64,000 bases of DNA, taken from the NCBI RefSeq assembly GCF_036373705.1, contig NC_089864.1, positions 4,059,001 through 4,123,000 of the forward strand. The letters run 5' to 3'. The position numbers and the translations under genes were made by a program. The DNA is from Amia ocellicauda. Lineage: Eukaryota > Chordata > Actinopteri > Amiiformes > Amiidae. The notes under the pieces were generated by a model. That model worked only from the letters and a program-made list of their open reading frames with translations. It made no database searches and was not told the origin of the DNA. Below, piece by piece: positions 13,745 through 32,149 of this stretch (position 1 is the first letter of the stretch; the number at the start of each line of letters is the position of its first letter).

Positions 13745-14150
13745 CAAGGAAGAGAGGGATGGGGGGGAGGGATATAGGAGAGAGTGAGAGAGAACAGTGG
13801 GGAGAGAAAGATAATGACAGGGAAGGAGAGTCAGAGGGGGGTGCAGAGAGGAGAGGGAGGGAGGAAAGGAGGGGGCAGAGAGGGTGGGAGAAGAGGAGAG
13901 GAGAGCAGTGAGAGTAGGAAAGAAGAGAGGGATAGAGAGGACAGAGGGAAGAGGGAAGGAGAGATGGAAGAAAGGATAGAGAAAGGGAATGAAAAGGAGA
14001 GAGGTGCAAAGGAGGATGAGAGCAGGAAGCAGGGAAGGAGAGGAGGAAGAGAGATATGGATGGAAGGAGGGAATGAGGGAGAGAGAAAGAGGCAGGGGGA
14101 GCAGCAAAAAAGATATAGAGTGACAGCAAGAGAGAGGGAAGGGATGTTAC
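13745..14150. repeat. 400-bp purine-rich block
   Basis: Degenerate GAGAGGGAGGA sequence with few pyrimidines. Long frames on both strands (Arg/Glu/Gly on plus, Ser/Leu/Pro on minus) follow from the composition. A GGAT repeat (about 14156-14175) adjoins it. Confidence 0.8.
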
Positions 14151-14370
14151 AGATTGGATGGATGGATGGATGGATATAGATAGATAGTCGCAGAGGAATA
14201 GCTCAGACATGGTGCTCTATAGAAGGAGCCTATTGTGGTACAGGGTGCAAAACAAACTTCATTTACACCAGCAGTCTGTCAGCTCATCTATGTCCATCTG
14301 TCTCTAACATTGTCTGTCAGTCAGTCTTGGAGTTGTGTTTACATGCGTGTGTGCGAGGCCGTCTGTCTGT

Positions 14371-14409
14371 CTGACTGACTGACTGACAGACGGTCAGTCA
14401 GTCAGTCAG
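14371..14409. repeat. Perfect 17-bp inverted repeat in CAGT repeats
   Basis: A run of CTGA units (14371-14387) is followed by a 5-base spacer AGACG and then by its exact reverse complement (14393-14409), predicting a stable cruciform or hairpin. Confidence 0.85.
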
Positions 14410-14724
14410 TAGTGGGACAGGTCCAGTCCGGTCAGACCCAGCCCAGCAGTCAGCACTGTGTTCCCTCCAGCACGGTAGAGGCTAGACCACACGCTGCTCT
14501 CCCTCTCCCTCCGTTTCTCTCCAGAGCGCGAGAGGGTCCACACTGCACATTCACAGATCCACATTCACATTCTAACAGGGGAGGCGGGGGGGATTTTTTA
14601 AAGCATCATAGCACCTTAAACCGAGAGCATGGTGCGCACAAGCAGCGGATTACACACGTATGTGCATCTTATACTGACACGGGCCCCCAAAACCACAGCG
14701 TTCATCTCTGCGTTACGAATCAGA

Positions 14725-14802
14725 CGCATGCAGTAAATAAATAAATAATAAATAAATAAATAAATAAATAAATACATAAATAAATAAATAAATAAATAAA
14801 AT
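14725..14802. repeat. AAAT microsatellite
   Basis: About 18 units of AAAT/AATA with two interruptions. Confidence 0.9.
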
Positions 14803-17079
14803 AATCCCCCCGACTACGTCCCGGATTTCAAACGCCAGCTAGATCTGAGAACACCAGTATAATGATCTTCCAATTTATGTATTTATTTATTCATTTCTTT
14901 ATTTCGGGGTTTTAATTAATCCCAGGCCATCGTTAGAACACGGCAGAGGCAAACCTCCCCCCCCCGTCCACACCCCAGTTCCCTAGGCAACTAATTAATT
15001 GGGTCTGGAAACTCCGCAAAGAGCTAAGGACTCTCAATCGCCACAGCAGCATGTCTTGTAGGGTCCGGTTTATATTCACTGAACTATACTATACAGTACA
15101 GCAAAGGCATGGCACAGTACTGGAATATACTGCACCGTATACTGTATTGTCTTGTATTGTACTCGACTGTGTTCTACTGTATAATACTGCACTGTGCGGT
15201 ATCGTGCCGTACCCCAGTCCCTGCCTTCTCAACTGCTGTGCTGTACTATGCGATCCTGTACTGAACCCCCCTACACCATGACTCTTGCCCCGTGCAGCCA
15301 CGCACTTCCCAGTCAGTTTATAATGCCCTCATGTTTTTTTTCCCTTCTTTAATGTGAGCTGCCTCGGATAACAGCATCAGACAAATAAATTAAAAACAAT
15401 AAAACAAATACAATCATAAAAAATATTAAAATAAAACCTGTTAATGATAATAATAATAATAATAATAATAATAATGTCAGGCTAGCTCAGTAAATCGCAC
15501 TGAAAGCACAATAAAGACATTGAGCATCCACAGACAGCCAGGGACATTAGTGTAAAACGCAGCAAAAAACACACCTTCATAACTTGGATCAGAATGGGGG
15601 TCTGTGCGTAATGCCTCTGTATACCTCCGGAGCTCCTCCCTCCCTTCACTCACAGTTTCCAGCCCGGGTCAGACCCAGCAGCACCCCCGGACCCAGGCCA
15701 ACCCGCTCTATCCGGGTTGGGGGGTCTGGGTGAAGGGGGCAAAAGTTAATGAGCGCTTCACACATTAGATCGTTTATCTACTCCATCAGAACCCACTGGC
15801 AGTGTGGGTTCGTCATTGTTGTTGTTGTTATTATTATTATAATAAAGTGACCCATGACAGCAAAATTAGTTGCAAGTTGCACGAGTTCGCAAATAAATAA
15901 TTTGCAGTCAAAGCAGAAAACGGTCAAGAGGCCTAAACTGTTCTCAAATTAGTTTTGGAAAAAAATCAGTTTTAGAGACTTGACCTGAACTGAGTATTTA
16001 CATAACTGAAACTGAATCTTTGTACAAAAACAAGCACTACGTCAGCAGTTCCCCAACATCCCCCGGGCCTCAATGGAGCTGAAACGCTGCCAAAAAGCCA
16101 TCAAACTCAGAGTGCACTTTTCAGCCGCTCCCTCTCGGGGACCCCCGTCACAGCCCCTCCAGGAAAAGTGCGGAATTCCCTCATTTACAAAACAATTGGA
16201 CAATGAGAGCGCAGGAAGCAAGGCGGGCCGGACCCGGGCCATGGGACTCCTGTTGCAGTCCTGGGTCACATTATTATTATGATTATGATTTCTGAACAGA
16301 ACGAATGTGAGATTTTGAGTCCGCGGTACTAAAATCAGAAGAGCCAGCCAGACACCCCTGTCCACTCGGACCCAGGACACCGCGTGAACTGAACTGGAGT
16401 CAACTGGTAATGACGGTACAGGCAGGAACTCCAATCTTGCACATTATTAACAGATTATATACACATCCATATACATATTCATATTATCCCTTCACCTCCC
16501 TGTCCCATCCCCTCTCCCTCTGTCTCTCTCGTTCTACCGGCGCAGTTCAAGCGTGCCATATTGTTCAGGTCATCACTGTCTGTATCAGAAACCCTTGTGC
16601 TGCCGGGCGTTAAGGTACTGTAGTGCCTGCGCAGTCAGCTAGTCTGTATCAAGAGAGAGAGACAGTCTCTGTACACTACCTCCTTCCACCAGTGTGTACA
16701 ATATTAATTCCTACAGAGTCATTAACTCAGTGTCTGTACGACACCACTGGTCCATTCAGAGACAGGCAGGGAGACTAAGAGGTGGCGTCCTCACAATATC
16801 GCAGAGGGACGGACGGACAGACAGAGAGGTGCGGAGACGGTCTGCGCAGCGTCAGTCCGATTGAGGTGATGTCTGTAAAATGCCTTGTTTGGAGACAGAG
16901 GAACAGACACGGAGGAGACGGTGTCAAACACGGACGGAAACAAAGTGCCTGTACAATGCCGTTAATTAATCAAGAGAGAGAGAGAGGAGAGAGAGCGAGA
17001 GAGGGGGTCAGCGTCTGTATGTGGGGGACACACAGACACAGTGTGTGTGTGTGTGTGTGTGTGCGTGCGTGTTGTCCCC
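14803..17079 (-). other. Probable 3' UTR and downstream flank of sh3bp5l
   Basis: This lies directly downstream of the sh3bp5l stop codon on the minus strand, and no other gene is seen. A minus-strand AATAAA signal is present at 14882-14887; which signal is used cannot be told without transcripts. Other contents are an AAT repeat (about 15447-15476), a degenerate ACTG tract (15075-15255), a GC-rich patch (15650-15735) and a GT repeat (17041-17063) 17 bases past the stop codon. Confidence 0.4.
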
Positions 17080-20000
17080 TCACAAGCTCACACTGCGGTG
17101 GTGTTTGAGATACACCGTGGACCTCCTCTCCCTCCTCTGCCCGCCGCCTCCCCCGATCGAGCCGCCCCCCCCGCCCCTGGCGGACCCCTCCTCCCCAGAC
17201 AGCTCATCGCCGTACAGGCTGTTGGCGTCCCCGAGCAGCGTCATGTCGCCCAAGTGTTCCACCGAGTCGCACTTCTGCAGGTCGGAGGCAATGGTCTGCA
17301 GGCTGAGCACCGACAGAGAGTCCGTCTGGTCCAGGCCTGAGGGGGAGGGGCTGACGACGCAGGCCGTGCCCAGGGGGAGCGAGGCCGAGGCGCTGGCCGC
17401 CACCCCTCCCTCGCAGGACTCCGCCCCCACCGGCGAGCTGCGGCCCCCCTCCCAGGCGCGGATCTGCCGGCGCCGCCCCCTGCGCCGGCGCTGGGCGTGG
17501 ATCTGCTCACTGATCTGCTCCAGGTTGCGCAGGGCGACGGAGTAGCGCGTCTTCACCTTGGACACCCGGCTCTCCAGCTCCATCACCTTGGACTTGTGCT
17601 CCTGGGGGAGCGAGGGATGGGGAGGGAGAAAGAGGACAGAGGAGAGAGAGAGACAGTCAGAGGAAGAGTGACACAGAGACAGAGTGATAGAGAAATTGAC
17701 AGTGACAGAGACAGAGAGAGAGAGAGCGAGAGTGAGAGACAGGCAGAGAGAGAGCGCGAGAGATGCTTACCTCCAGGATGTGGTTGAACTGGGCCTTGAG
17801 CTCGAAGTAGGGCTTGGACTTGATGATGACCCTCTTGAGGGATTTCTGCAGCATCTGGACGCGCGCCTCGGCCTCCTGGCACAGCTGAGTGACGCGCTGA
17901 TGCTCCCGCTCACTGCGCAGACGCTCCTCCTCCGCCTCGTTCACCTGCACACACAGCGCCTTAACACACCTGCGCACAAAGCACCTCAACACACCTGCAC
18001 TCACGCACTGTGTTAGAGCTCCTGAACGCACTCTTGAACACACACACCGATACAAACGCATACCTCTGTGCCAATACTGGGGGACAGCGCCGTGTTGCAG
18101 GGGACAGTACCTTGGAGGTGGCGTGATTGAGCATCTCCTGCCAGGTGGGGTCCAGTCGGTTGCGGTCGGCCAGCAGGCCCTGCTCCGCCACGTACACCAT
18201 CTCCCGCGCGGCGTTGTGCATTGACACGGCGCGCTCGTAGCTCAGAGCCGCCTTCTGCGTCTCCTGCTGCGCCTGGGGCGGGAGGGGAGGAACGCCAGTC
18301 ATTAGGAGATGTCAGCACGTGTCAGCATATTGAAGTGCCTCAGTACCTCCTCCTCCCGTCTCCACACAGTCAGGGGTCACAGTCACAGCCTGTGCTGCAG
18401 TGTATATATGCATCGTGCCTCAGTACCTCCTTAGCCAGTCTTCGGGCCTCGTAGTACGGCCTGGCCTTCTCGATACAGGCGCCCAGTTGGGAACCCTGAG
18501 CGTTCAGCTTCCGAGCGGAGTCCGTCAGGATCTTACGATAGCCAGAGCGAGCATCCTGAGAGAGGAAGGACAAGAGCGAGGGAGGGACGGAGAGGAGGAA
18601 AGAGGGAGGGCTGTTTAATACAGTTGCTCTGACTAGTGGACTATAGGATAGGACCCAGACCGGAGCGGCGCTGTGTGGACTATAGGGCCCAGACTGGTGC
18701 AGCGCTGTGTGGACTATAGGGCCCAGACTGGAGCAGCGCTGTGTGGACTATAGGGCCCAGACTGGAGTGGCGCTGTGTGGACTATAGGACCCAGACTGGA
18801 GCGGTGCTGTGTGGACTATAGGACCCAGACTGGAGCGGCGCTGTGTGGACTATAGGACCCAGACTGGAGCGGCGCTGTGTGGACTATAGGACCCAGACTG
18901 GAGCGGCGCTGTGTGGACTATAGGACCCAGACTGGAGCAGCTCTGTGTGGACTATAGGACCCAGACCGGAGCGGCGCTGTGTGGACTATAGGGCCCAGAC
19001 TGGAGCAGCGCTGTGTGGACTATAGGATAGGACCCAGACTGGAGCAGCGCTGTGTGGACTATAGGACCCAGACTGGAGCGGCGCTGTGTGGACTATAGGA
19101 CCCAGACTGGAGCGGTGCTGTGTGGACTATAGGACCCAGACTGGAGCGGCGCTGTGTGGACTATAGGACCCAGACTGGAGCGGCGCTGTGTGGACTATAG
19201 GACCCAGACTGGAGCGGTGCTGTGTGGACTATAGGACCCAGACTGGAGCGGCGCTGTGTGGACTATAGGACCCAGACTGGAGCGGCGCTGTGTGGACTAT
19301 AGGATAGGGCAAAGACTGGAGCAGCGCTGTGTGGACTATAGGATAGGGCAAAGACTGGAGCGGCGTTGTCTAATAATTTCAATAAAGAGTATTATCTGCA
19401 AGATGAGCTCAGCGCTGTTCACTCACACACCCTTTGTACAGAAAAGCGAATGAGGCTCAGAGATAGCAGCTCAATTAATTGCTGTGTGTCCCCTATCATA
19501 CGTTAGACCGTGCCATCAGCATTTAATTAATCGTAACTCTCAGCTAATTGTCTATTAATGAGTTTTGCAGACAATATTTGTATGACTTTAAGGAGGCTGT
19601 CTTCACTACTGACAGGAAGACGGTGTTTTCTCTGTAAACAGGGAGAGGGTGGCAGGAACTAAGAAAGATGTTCTCCTGTCGAAGCCCACTCGTACTCCCC
19701 TGGTGACAAAATCCGAGTGAGGCAGAGGAGAAGGAAATAGGATTTTCCGCCTAGAAGAGAATAGCCGAGTTGGTGATCGCTCGACTAGTTGCTCATGTTT
19801 CCAAAATCAACCACAAGAGGTCAGTAAAGAGATCAACACAGTACAGGGTCTCCTGGTTTTCATTCCTGACAGTTCTCAATTACATAACTAGTCACTAATG
19901 ACTGCAGATTAACATGAGCTAGAGACACCTGTGTGGACTGTGTCTCTCAGGACCAGGGCTGAGACCCTGCTGGACTGGACTGTGTCTCTCAGGACCAGGG

Positions 20001-21787
20001 CTGAGACCCTGCTGGACTGGACTGTGTCTCTCCAGGACCAGGGCTGGAGACCTCTACTTGCTACTATCCTGGGTAGTTGTTATTCTGCATTAGTTAAATA
20101 TCCCATGGTGATTTTTCTGCCCCCACGCCTGATTTGTGTCACTGGTATTAATCCATTTTATGCCACTCTTGTCTCTGTGTTTAATTAACCTGGAGGGCTG
20201 TTTAAATAAACAGAATCCTGGCACACACCCCAGAGCCAAGGGAGCCACAACGCTCTCACACAGCCACGCCACTTCAGTGTTGGAAGGACTGGGGCAGCAG
20301 ACTGAGCCGAGAGTCTGTGCTGTTCACACATTTTGGACTTAAAAGGCACCTGTAGAGGCTGCCAACATAATTTGTAGTTTTTTATACAAAAGTAAAAGCA
20401 TCCTATGCCGTCCCGTGCTATTCGCAACAATCCTGCCCACTCACAGAGGTAGATCTTTGAATACTGCAATAAGGATCGGCGCAGAGATGGGATTTCACCA
20501 CACAGAGAGTGACACAGCGTCAAGTCGTTCAATACCACAATGAACAGCAGCCTAGAAACACAGATTAGCACCAAACCCTTTGTCCTTATACGCACCCACA
20601 GTCTTCTAAAAGTTACATTCAGAGACGGCCGGGTTAGGCAAAAGAGGCAGCTGAAAGGATTCCAATGAAAATAAAATAAATAAATAAAATAAATACTACA
20701 CTACAAACATACATAAATCCAAACAATGTCAAGGGTTTCCTGATAAGTAAGGAAAAGCCTTTAACAGTATATTGATAGCTCTGTAAGCACCCTTTAACTT
20801 GAATGCTGCCAGTACAGCATAACTCAGACTGCAAGACTGACACTCAGACATCAGAGAGAGTCAAAGAAATAACCGATATCAATATCACAGTATCACCCGA
20901 AACATATAAGTAAAATCTCCGTCTCTTGTTCGCAGCTGAATCATGGGAGGCCCACTGAAAAGACATGCCCGTTTCCTTCTCCCAGTTAAAACATAACCGA
21001 CCATCAAAAAGCAGCACTTCAAAACAATTTCTAGTATTGATCAGCAACTATATTGAACTTATCCAGATTAATTATATTTGGCTCATACAGGGCCTGTGTG
21101 TCTTTCTTCCTGTGTTTTCAGGAGTGTGTAGCAGACAGAGACACTCAGTTCTCAAAACATCTGATTTCCCTGCCTGGACACTTTCAGAGAATGAGATAAA
21201 CATGTCCATATTGATAACAAACCTTCCTGTTGTTTCCGAGTCACCCACAAGGTCACAATAGTGGTTTGGTGGAAATGTACCACAGGGTTTGACATATCGA
21301 CTCATTAGCTTTATTTTGTATTATTCAGTAGCCAATATTCGCATATTAATCAGCATTTAATGCATATTCATTGATTGTTCCAAATTATTCCCATATAGAC
21401 TTTGCCCTTTGATTTGTAAATAGTAGAAAGTGGCTCCTAACAATAAATACACATTTGTTCTGTGCCATTCATGGGAGGCCAAAGTTTTTATTTGGTCAGA
21501 AAAGGACTGATGAGACTGGAATAGAAAACCAAAGTGTTGCTAAATAACTGCTGAATTACCCTGCTGGGGTGATCAGATGTATTGATTCATAAGCTGATGG
21601 ATCGCTTAGTGGGTTGACTGATTAGGGCCATCAAAGTGCTCAAGTGGTGACGGGACCATGAATGACGCCACATGGTCATGATCTTGCATGTGTCTATTTA
21701 CTTATGCCACAGCGTGACACTCACATCCAGCTGCAGCTCCAGCCGGTTGATCTCCTCGCTGGCCTGGTTCAGATGTTCCAGCTCCTC

Positions 21788-21821
<34 letters not shown>

Positions 21822-22107
21822 GATTAATCAGAGAGACTGACTGGACACCTCTGCACATTAACAATGCTCTGCGCTGCACTGAGAGAGAGAGAGAGAGAGA
21901 TTAATACAGATACAATGACGGTCTGGACAGCACAGCACATTAACTCTGGGCTGGGGGGGGGGTGTTATTACAGACACACTGACTGACTGACCAATAGACT
22001 GGACAGCTCAGCACAGTAACACGGCCCTGAGAGAGACTACAGGGTTAATACAACACAAACACTGGCTGATGAATGGATGTTACAGTATGGAAAGAGAGAG
22101 AGAAGAG

Positions 22108-22203
<96 letters not shown>

Positions 22204-24850
22204 AGTGTGAGAGTGTGAGAGTGTGAGAGTGTGGGGTTGGCATTGAATGGATACACACAGACTAACAGACTAACTAATTTGCTTAATTCGAGCTTCCTAA
22301 TTGTCTAGCGCTTCTTAAACAGTAGGAGATTTCACGGTAACTAAAAAAGGTATATCAATTAACTTTATAGCACCATTTTCTTCTAAGAGATGAGAGCATC
22401 ATCTCACGACGTCTAATTTGGCACACTGGGAAGTCAATTAAGGTTTTGCCTATTAACATCAGACCGACAGACAGAGACAGAGACACAGACAGAGAGAGAG
22501 AGACGGCAGCTATTTCAAACAGTCTGAGGGAAAAATATAATGATATAAGGCACTCGAGTCCCCATGCTTCTTGTGCGCTGAACAATTAAAATGAATCAAA
22601 TAAGGAGATCGATGAAGGTTTCAGTTAAGTACCGGAGAGCTCAGCTTGGAACAAAACCCAGCGGGACAGTGAGGCCGCCGGTTCGGGCTGGGAAGCGCTG
22701 ACCTACAGAGTTGGAGTCAGTTCTGTTTTATTCATTTTTTTCCTGATCTAACACTCGTTAGATTTTCCATTCCATTCCAATCCAGCGATGAGTTACAGCT
22801 CAACTGGGAAACAATGTAGCCAAGTCTATTTTACACAAACACACTAGAGTCTACCTGTGTGTTTATATACACGCACAAAAGACACACACACTCACACAAC
22901 CCAACCGCATCCAACATCAAAGGAACACTGGTAAAATAAATAAGTAAAAATGAAACGCACACATAAAAAATGCAACATTCGCTGGATCCCGTTTTTTAAT
23001 GAGCTGCTGCATTTCGGTCCCCTTGCGTCACTTCTGAAGACGCGTTTATCCAACGCAACTGAAGCCGCAGTAAACAATGTTCTACGTGTATAAACACTTA
23101 CTATAAGGGTTAAAAAACAGAGAGAAAGGAAATCACTATGAAAAATGCATTTGCACAGAGGAGGGTATAATATTGAGGCAGGAGAGGAGATGGAAATGGT
23201 CTACTAAACAGAGGTGGTAATCTAAAAGGATGGGTTTGAAAGAGAAAGTGAAAGAGGTGGGAAGACACTGTGCCAAACTGATCATCACAGGCAGCACTTC
23301 CCTCCACTGTGGGGCAGAGAGAGAGGGAGAGGGAGGGGAAGAGTGAGAGAGGAGAGGGAGGAAGAGAGGGAAGGAGGGGAATGCAAATAGAGAGAGTGAA
23401 TAAAAAAGAGTGAGAGAGATATTAGGGGGTTGGGAGAGAAGGAGAAAGGGAGAGAGGGAACCTATTCAGTTGGGACAGTATTAGTATTATTACTATTTAT
23501 TTCTAAGCAGACACCCTTATCCAGGACGACTTACAAAATATAAGAGCAATACAAAAGTGCAATAATACAATAATAAGTATGAGGCAAGGCATGACTAATG
23601 GACCTGTAGAAGAGACAGGGAGAGGATGGCAGGGGAGGCCGGGCAAGAGCAGAAACTGTGTGTCCAGGAAAGCCCTTATTAACTGTGCAATTGGGAAACC
23701 CTGTGTTAATAGGTGGTGTCAAGGATCTCAGGATGAGTCTGGTTCCAACAATGCAAACCGACTGACTGGCAGAATAACTGGGTAGTGACTGGCTGGCAGG
23801 GCAGGCAAGACAGAGATACTGACACCAACATAGCCAGAGGTCTGCACGCTATTGTTTTATTGTCAGTGCGGATTAGAGACTGGATCCCTGAAATTAAATG
23901 GCACTGACACACACAGCACACATATACTGATCCACTGACTGACAGACAGAGGACTGAAATACTGATCCACTGACAGACAGACAGACAGACAGACACACAC
24001 TGGGTTGTTTACACTGGGCTCTGGAGGATGCTGGAACAATGGACAATTCAACAAACACGATCACACAGATACACACCAACTCACCAGTCACAGTAATACA
24101 CTCTGATTATACACACTGTCACAATAATATTACACACTGTATGTAAACACGGACTTGGAAACGCTGCCACAACAATACTACACACTGCAACTATACACTG
24201 ACACAATAACACACTCTGCCAAGATACACACCATCCATACATACAATGTCAAACCAATGGAAACCCTCAGAAAGTGTCACAAATAATACACACTGTACCT
24301 ACACACTGTCACAGCAACACACACAGTGCAAACACAATGACAGATACCGCTTTCATACAGCCACTACAGCATCATAATCATATATAACATTATATGATTG
24401 TCATATTAGCTTTACAATACCTGGTAATAGGTGTTTTGGTCCATGCAAACTAAGATGGTGACAGGTGCTTCTGTGAATACTGTATTTATATTGTTAGAGG
24501 CGTAGTGGTAATAAAATATCACAATGATAACAGATTAATAACGATAATAATAATCCCACTGTCTTCCTCACCTGGATCCTCGGGTCCAGTTCTTCTTCTT
24601 CTTCATATTCGCTCTCCTCGATGTCTTCTTCTTCTCCTCTCTCTTCCAGAGGCCCCTTCACCGCTCCCTGCTCTTTCTCTCCGGCCTCCACGTTCCCCCC
24701 GTCCCCTTCTCCTTCCCTCTCCCAGCTCCCTTCCTTCTCCCCCGGCGACAAGCCCCCACCCCCATCGCCCCCCGGCGTCTCCTCCCGCCACTCGCCCGGT
24801 TCGGGGTCCCCAGAGCCGGCGGGGCTCTCACGCAAGCTCCCCGGCTCCAT
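17080..24850 (-). CDS. sh3bp5l: SH3BP5-like protein, Rab11 guanine-nucleotide exchange factor
   Basis: Six coding exons in transcript order: 24850-24572, 21787-21725, 18555-18427, 18272-18111, 17944-17771 and 17601-17080. All junctions are GT-AG in phase 0 and give 442 aa, somewhat longer than the roughly 390 aa recalled for human SH3BP5L. The N-terminus (about 1-93) is acidic and low-complexity. Residues about 94-300 form the family's long coiled coil, with the hallmark words CIEKARPYYEARRLAKEAQQ, MHNAAREMV, LDPTWQEMLNHAT, KPYFELKAQF and TRYSVALRNLEQISEQIHA. The tail holds RSSPVGAE, SDLQKCDSVEHL and a C-terminal HHRSVSL, which point to the -L paralog rather than SH3BP5. SH3BP5 proteins are known as GEFs for Rab11 acting on recycling endosomes. 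The C-terminal exon has an Arg-rich stretch and Gly runs. The start is the Met before the acidic region; the upstream UTR is not defined. Confidence 0.95.
18650..19366. repeat. 34-bp minisatellite in sh3bp5l intron 2, about 20 copies
   Basis: The unit begins CTGTGTGGACTATAGGACCC and continues AGACTGGAGCGGCG. About 20 head-to-tail copies differ at a few sites (GGACCC/GGGCCC, GCGG/GCAG). Three units carry a 5-base GGATA expansion. The array starts about 95 bp upstream of exon 3 on the transcribed strand. Confidence 0.95.
19367..21724. other. Remainder of sh3bp5l intron 2
   Basis: Mostly unique-looking DNA. A short tandem (three copies of about 37 bp, 19930-20050) repeats the words GACTGTGTCTCTC and GACCAGGGCTGAGACC. 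No exon or transposon end was recognised; a conserved noncoding element is possible near 19440-19610. Confidence 0.45.
22110..22193. repeat. GT microsatellite, about 41 units
   Basis: An uninterrupted GT run in sh3bp5l intron 1, the longest dinucleotide repeat in the window and followed by GAGTGT variants. Pure GT of this length can adopt Z-DNA and is likely to be highly polymorphic. Confidence 0.95.
22580..22712. mobile_element. Decayed hairpin-MITE fragment
   Basis: The words GAGCTCAGCTTGGAACAAAA and CCCAGCGGGACAGTGAGG match the inner-arm sequence of the hairpin MITEs at 56561-56900 and 59645-59845. Only one arm is seen, so this is a partial or eroded copy inside sh3bp5l intron 1. Confidence 0.5.
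23295..23465. repeat. GA-rich block in sh3bp5l intron 1
   Basis: Degenerate GAGAGGGA sequence with few pyrimidines; no coding signal. Confidence 0.7.
23485..23580 (-). mobile_element. L2-type LINE 3' tail relic
   Basis: Reverse-complemented, this stretch aligns with the 3' end of the L2-like LINE at 45530-45590: TTGCACTTT, then a CTGGATAAGGG word, then TCTGC and AGAAATAA, in the same order and spacing with a few mismatches. It is a 5'-truncated fragment or a SINE using an L2 tail, on the minus strand inside sh3bp5l intron 1. Confidence 0.65.
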
Positions 24851-25400
24851 TCCGGGCCTTGCGGCGGAGCGGTGAATGGAGAATGCACGGAATTTTGGAT
24901 GTGTTTAATTAAAGGAGGAAAGAAATAAAATGGATAAAAACGGCGGGATGCAGCGCGACGACATTTAAGAGGGGTTTAAAATGGTATGTTTCGTTTTTTT
25001 TCTCTCCTTACATATAAATAAAAATACCGCCTGATCCAAACAGGAGATATTTGTTAAAAGTATATGGAAATTGAACGCCTCCCAATGTGTCACACATTCC
25101 CTCGGACAACCCTCGGCTGGGCAGCTCCCTCCCTCCCTCCGTCCGTCTCTCCGCCCGTCTCTCTCCCTCTGTCTCACATATCCACGCAAACAAAAGGTAA
25201 ATACAAAACGCCCAATTGTCCTGCGGTAGTCTGTCTATCCTCGGCCACCGTAGCTGCATTACTTCATTGTACGGCAGCAAAAACACGTCAACTCTTAATT
25301 GTCGATTGGCAAATAAATGGACGCCATCTAATTTAAAGCAGTAACTTAAAATATAATGATGGCGGTCATGTTATTGTACGGCAAACGCCCACATTTGTTT
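24851..25400 (-). promoter_or_regulatory. Probable sh3bp5l 5' UTR and promoter region
   Basis: This lies upstream of the sh3bp5l start codon and downstream of gtf2h4 on the same strand. YY1-like words GACGCCATC (about 25321) and GATGGCGG (about 25359), typical near vertebrate start sites, are present, and CpG density rises towards exon 1. The transcription start cannot be placed from sequence. Confidence 0.35.
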
Positions 25401-25810
25401 GGCTGGTTTAAGGCGGTATCTTGGTTAACGGATATATACGAAATGTAACTTTAAACAACAGGAAATCTAGACAAAATTATTAAAAATAAATTATTTTATT
25501 ATAATTATTAATTATTTTATTTTAAAGATCAAACGTTTAAAGAACAAGCATATGTTGTTTTTTTTATTGGGTAGTTTTTATAAAATACATAGTATACACA
25601 CATTAGCCTCCAGATGTATCCATGTTTCTTGAAGTGTAACTGTAAGTATATGAAGTTACCTCGTCTGCATGTGACTGTGTTTCATAGTGAATATGCAACA
25701 TTTAGTATAGTAGTATGCAGAACACTTACACACATATACACAGAGAGAGAGACAGTTACACACATTTATCTGGAACAGGGACACATTTATTTGTATGAAA
25801 AGTCCATAGT

Positions 25811-25816
25811 TTTATT
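25811..25816 (-). terminator. Candidate gtf2h4 polyadenylation signal
   Basis: TTTATT on the plus strand gives AATAAA on the minus strand, about 330 bases past the gtf2h4 stop codon. A second TTTATT lies a few bases before it at about 25786-25792. Both are plausible ends for a short 3' UTR. Confidence 0.4.
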
Positions 25817-26144
25817 TACAGTCTGCTGGTTTTATTGTTGCATGGTATTTCAGACAAACACCACTATAACCCCCAGGTATAAATATTTACAATAGGTGTA
25901 CAGTAGGTTTACAGCAGGCATTTCGGCATGTTCAATGCATCATCCTCCCTCCATCCCTTCCACTCTCTCCACAAGCTTGTGCATCAGCTAATCCCTCTCT
26001 TTCTCCAAGTCTCCAAGAACCCAAGTCTGCCCTCAGTCATGGTCTCCCTCTTTCCCTCTCTTCTCTCACACTCCCACTCTCCACTACCTCCTTCTCCCTT
26101 CTCCCTCAATTCCACTCTCTCCTCTCCCTCTCCCTCTCCCTCTC

Positions 26145-31556
<5,412 letters not shown>

Positions 31557-32149
31557 GGCTGCAGACTGTCTGACAGAGAGGCATGGACAGAAATACATCA
31601 TCAGGTTCTCTCTCTCGTACACACACACAATCGTAGAGTGACACTGCTATACACACGCAGAGACATCCACACAATGAACAGATACAGAATATTAAGGCAA
31701 ATGGACGACACACACTGCCCCACAGTGACAGTGATCTGGTTAAAACAGGGTGTTGTCTGCACAGCCCTGCAGGGTGAACAACACAGAAGGACACTTGTAT
31801 GCAGTACACCAGCACCAGTGTGCCCAGCAGTGATTAGACCCAGAATCACCAATAAACCACAGCTGTGATGGTATAGTGCTGGATGGGAACAGCAGTACAG
31901 GTTTAATTTAGTTTACCTCGAGTGTAACACAGGAGCATCACTAACCAGTGGTTTGAGTGTCACTCTTGTTAAATAAAATTAAGGAACTGAATGTGTCGAA
32001 CTGGACAGTAATATTACGTTTTTGTTCCCGGACTGTAAAAGCAGACTCCCCGCAAGTTTACACCATGAACTTATAACACCGTCTTATTCAAACCCTGGGT
32101 GGCACTCTAGGGCAGCGATCAAAACAAGAACCAACACACCGCAACCACG

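Noticed and set aside
13713-14210. 165-aa and 131-aa frames on opposite strands
   Set aside because: Both lie over a purine-rich block; their Ser/Leu/Pro and Arg/Glu/Gly content follows from the composition and no domain is present.
17241-17545. Alternative frames over the last sh3bp5l exon on both strands
   Set aside because: GC-rich composition keeps several frames open, but only one has the conserved family words and the RSVSL end.
24658-24912. Long Pro/Ser- and Gly/Arg-rich frames overlapping sh3bp5l exon 1
   Set aside because: They are shadows of the acidic, GC-rich first coding exon, whose own frame joins precisely to the next five exons.
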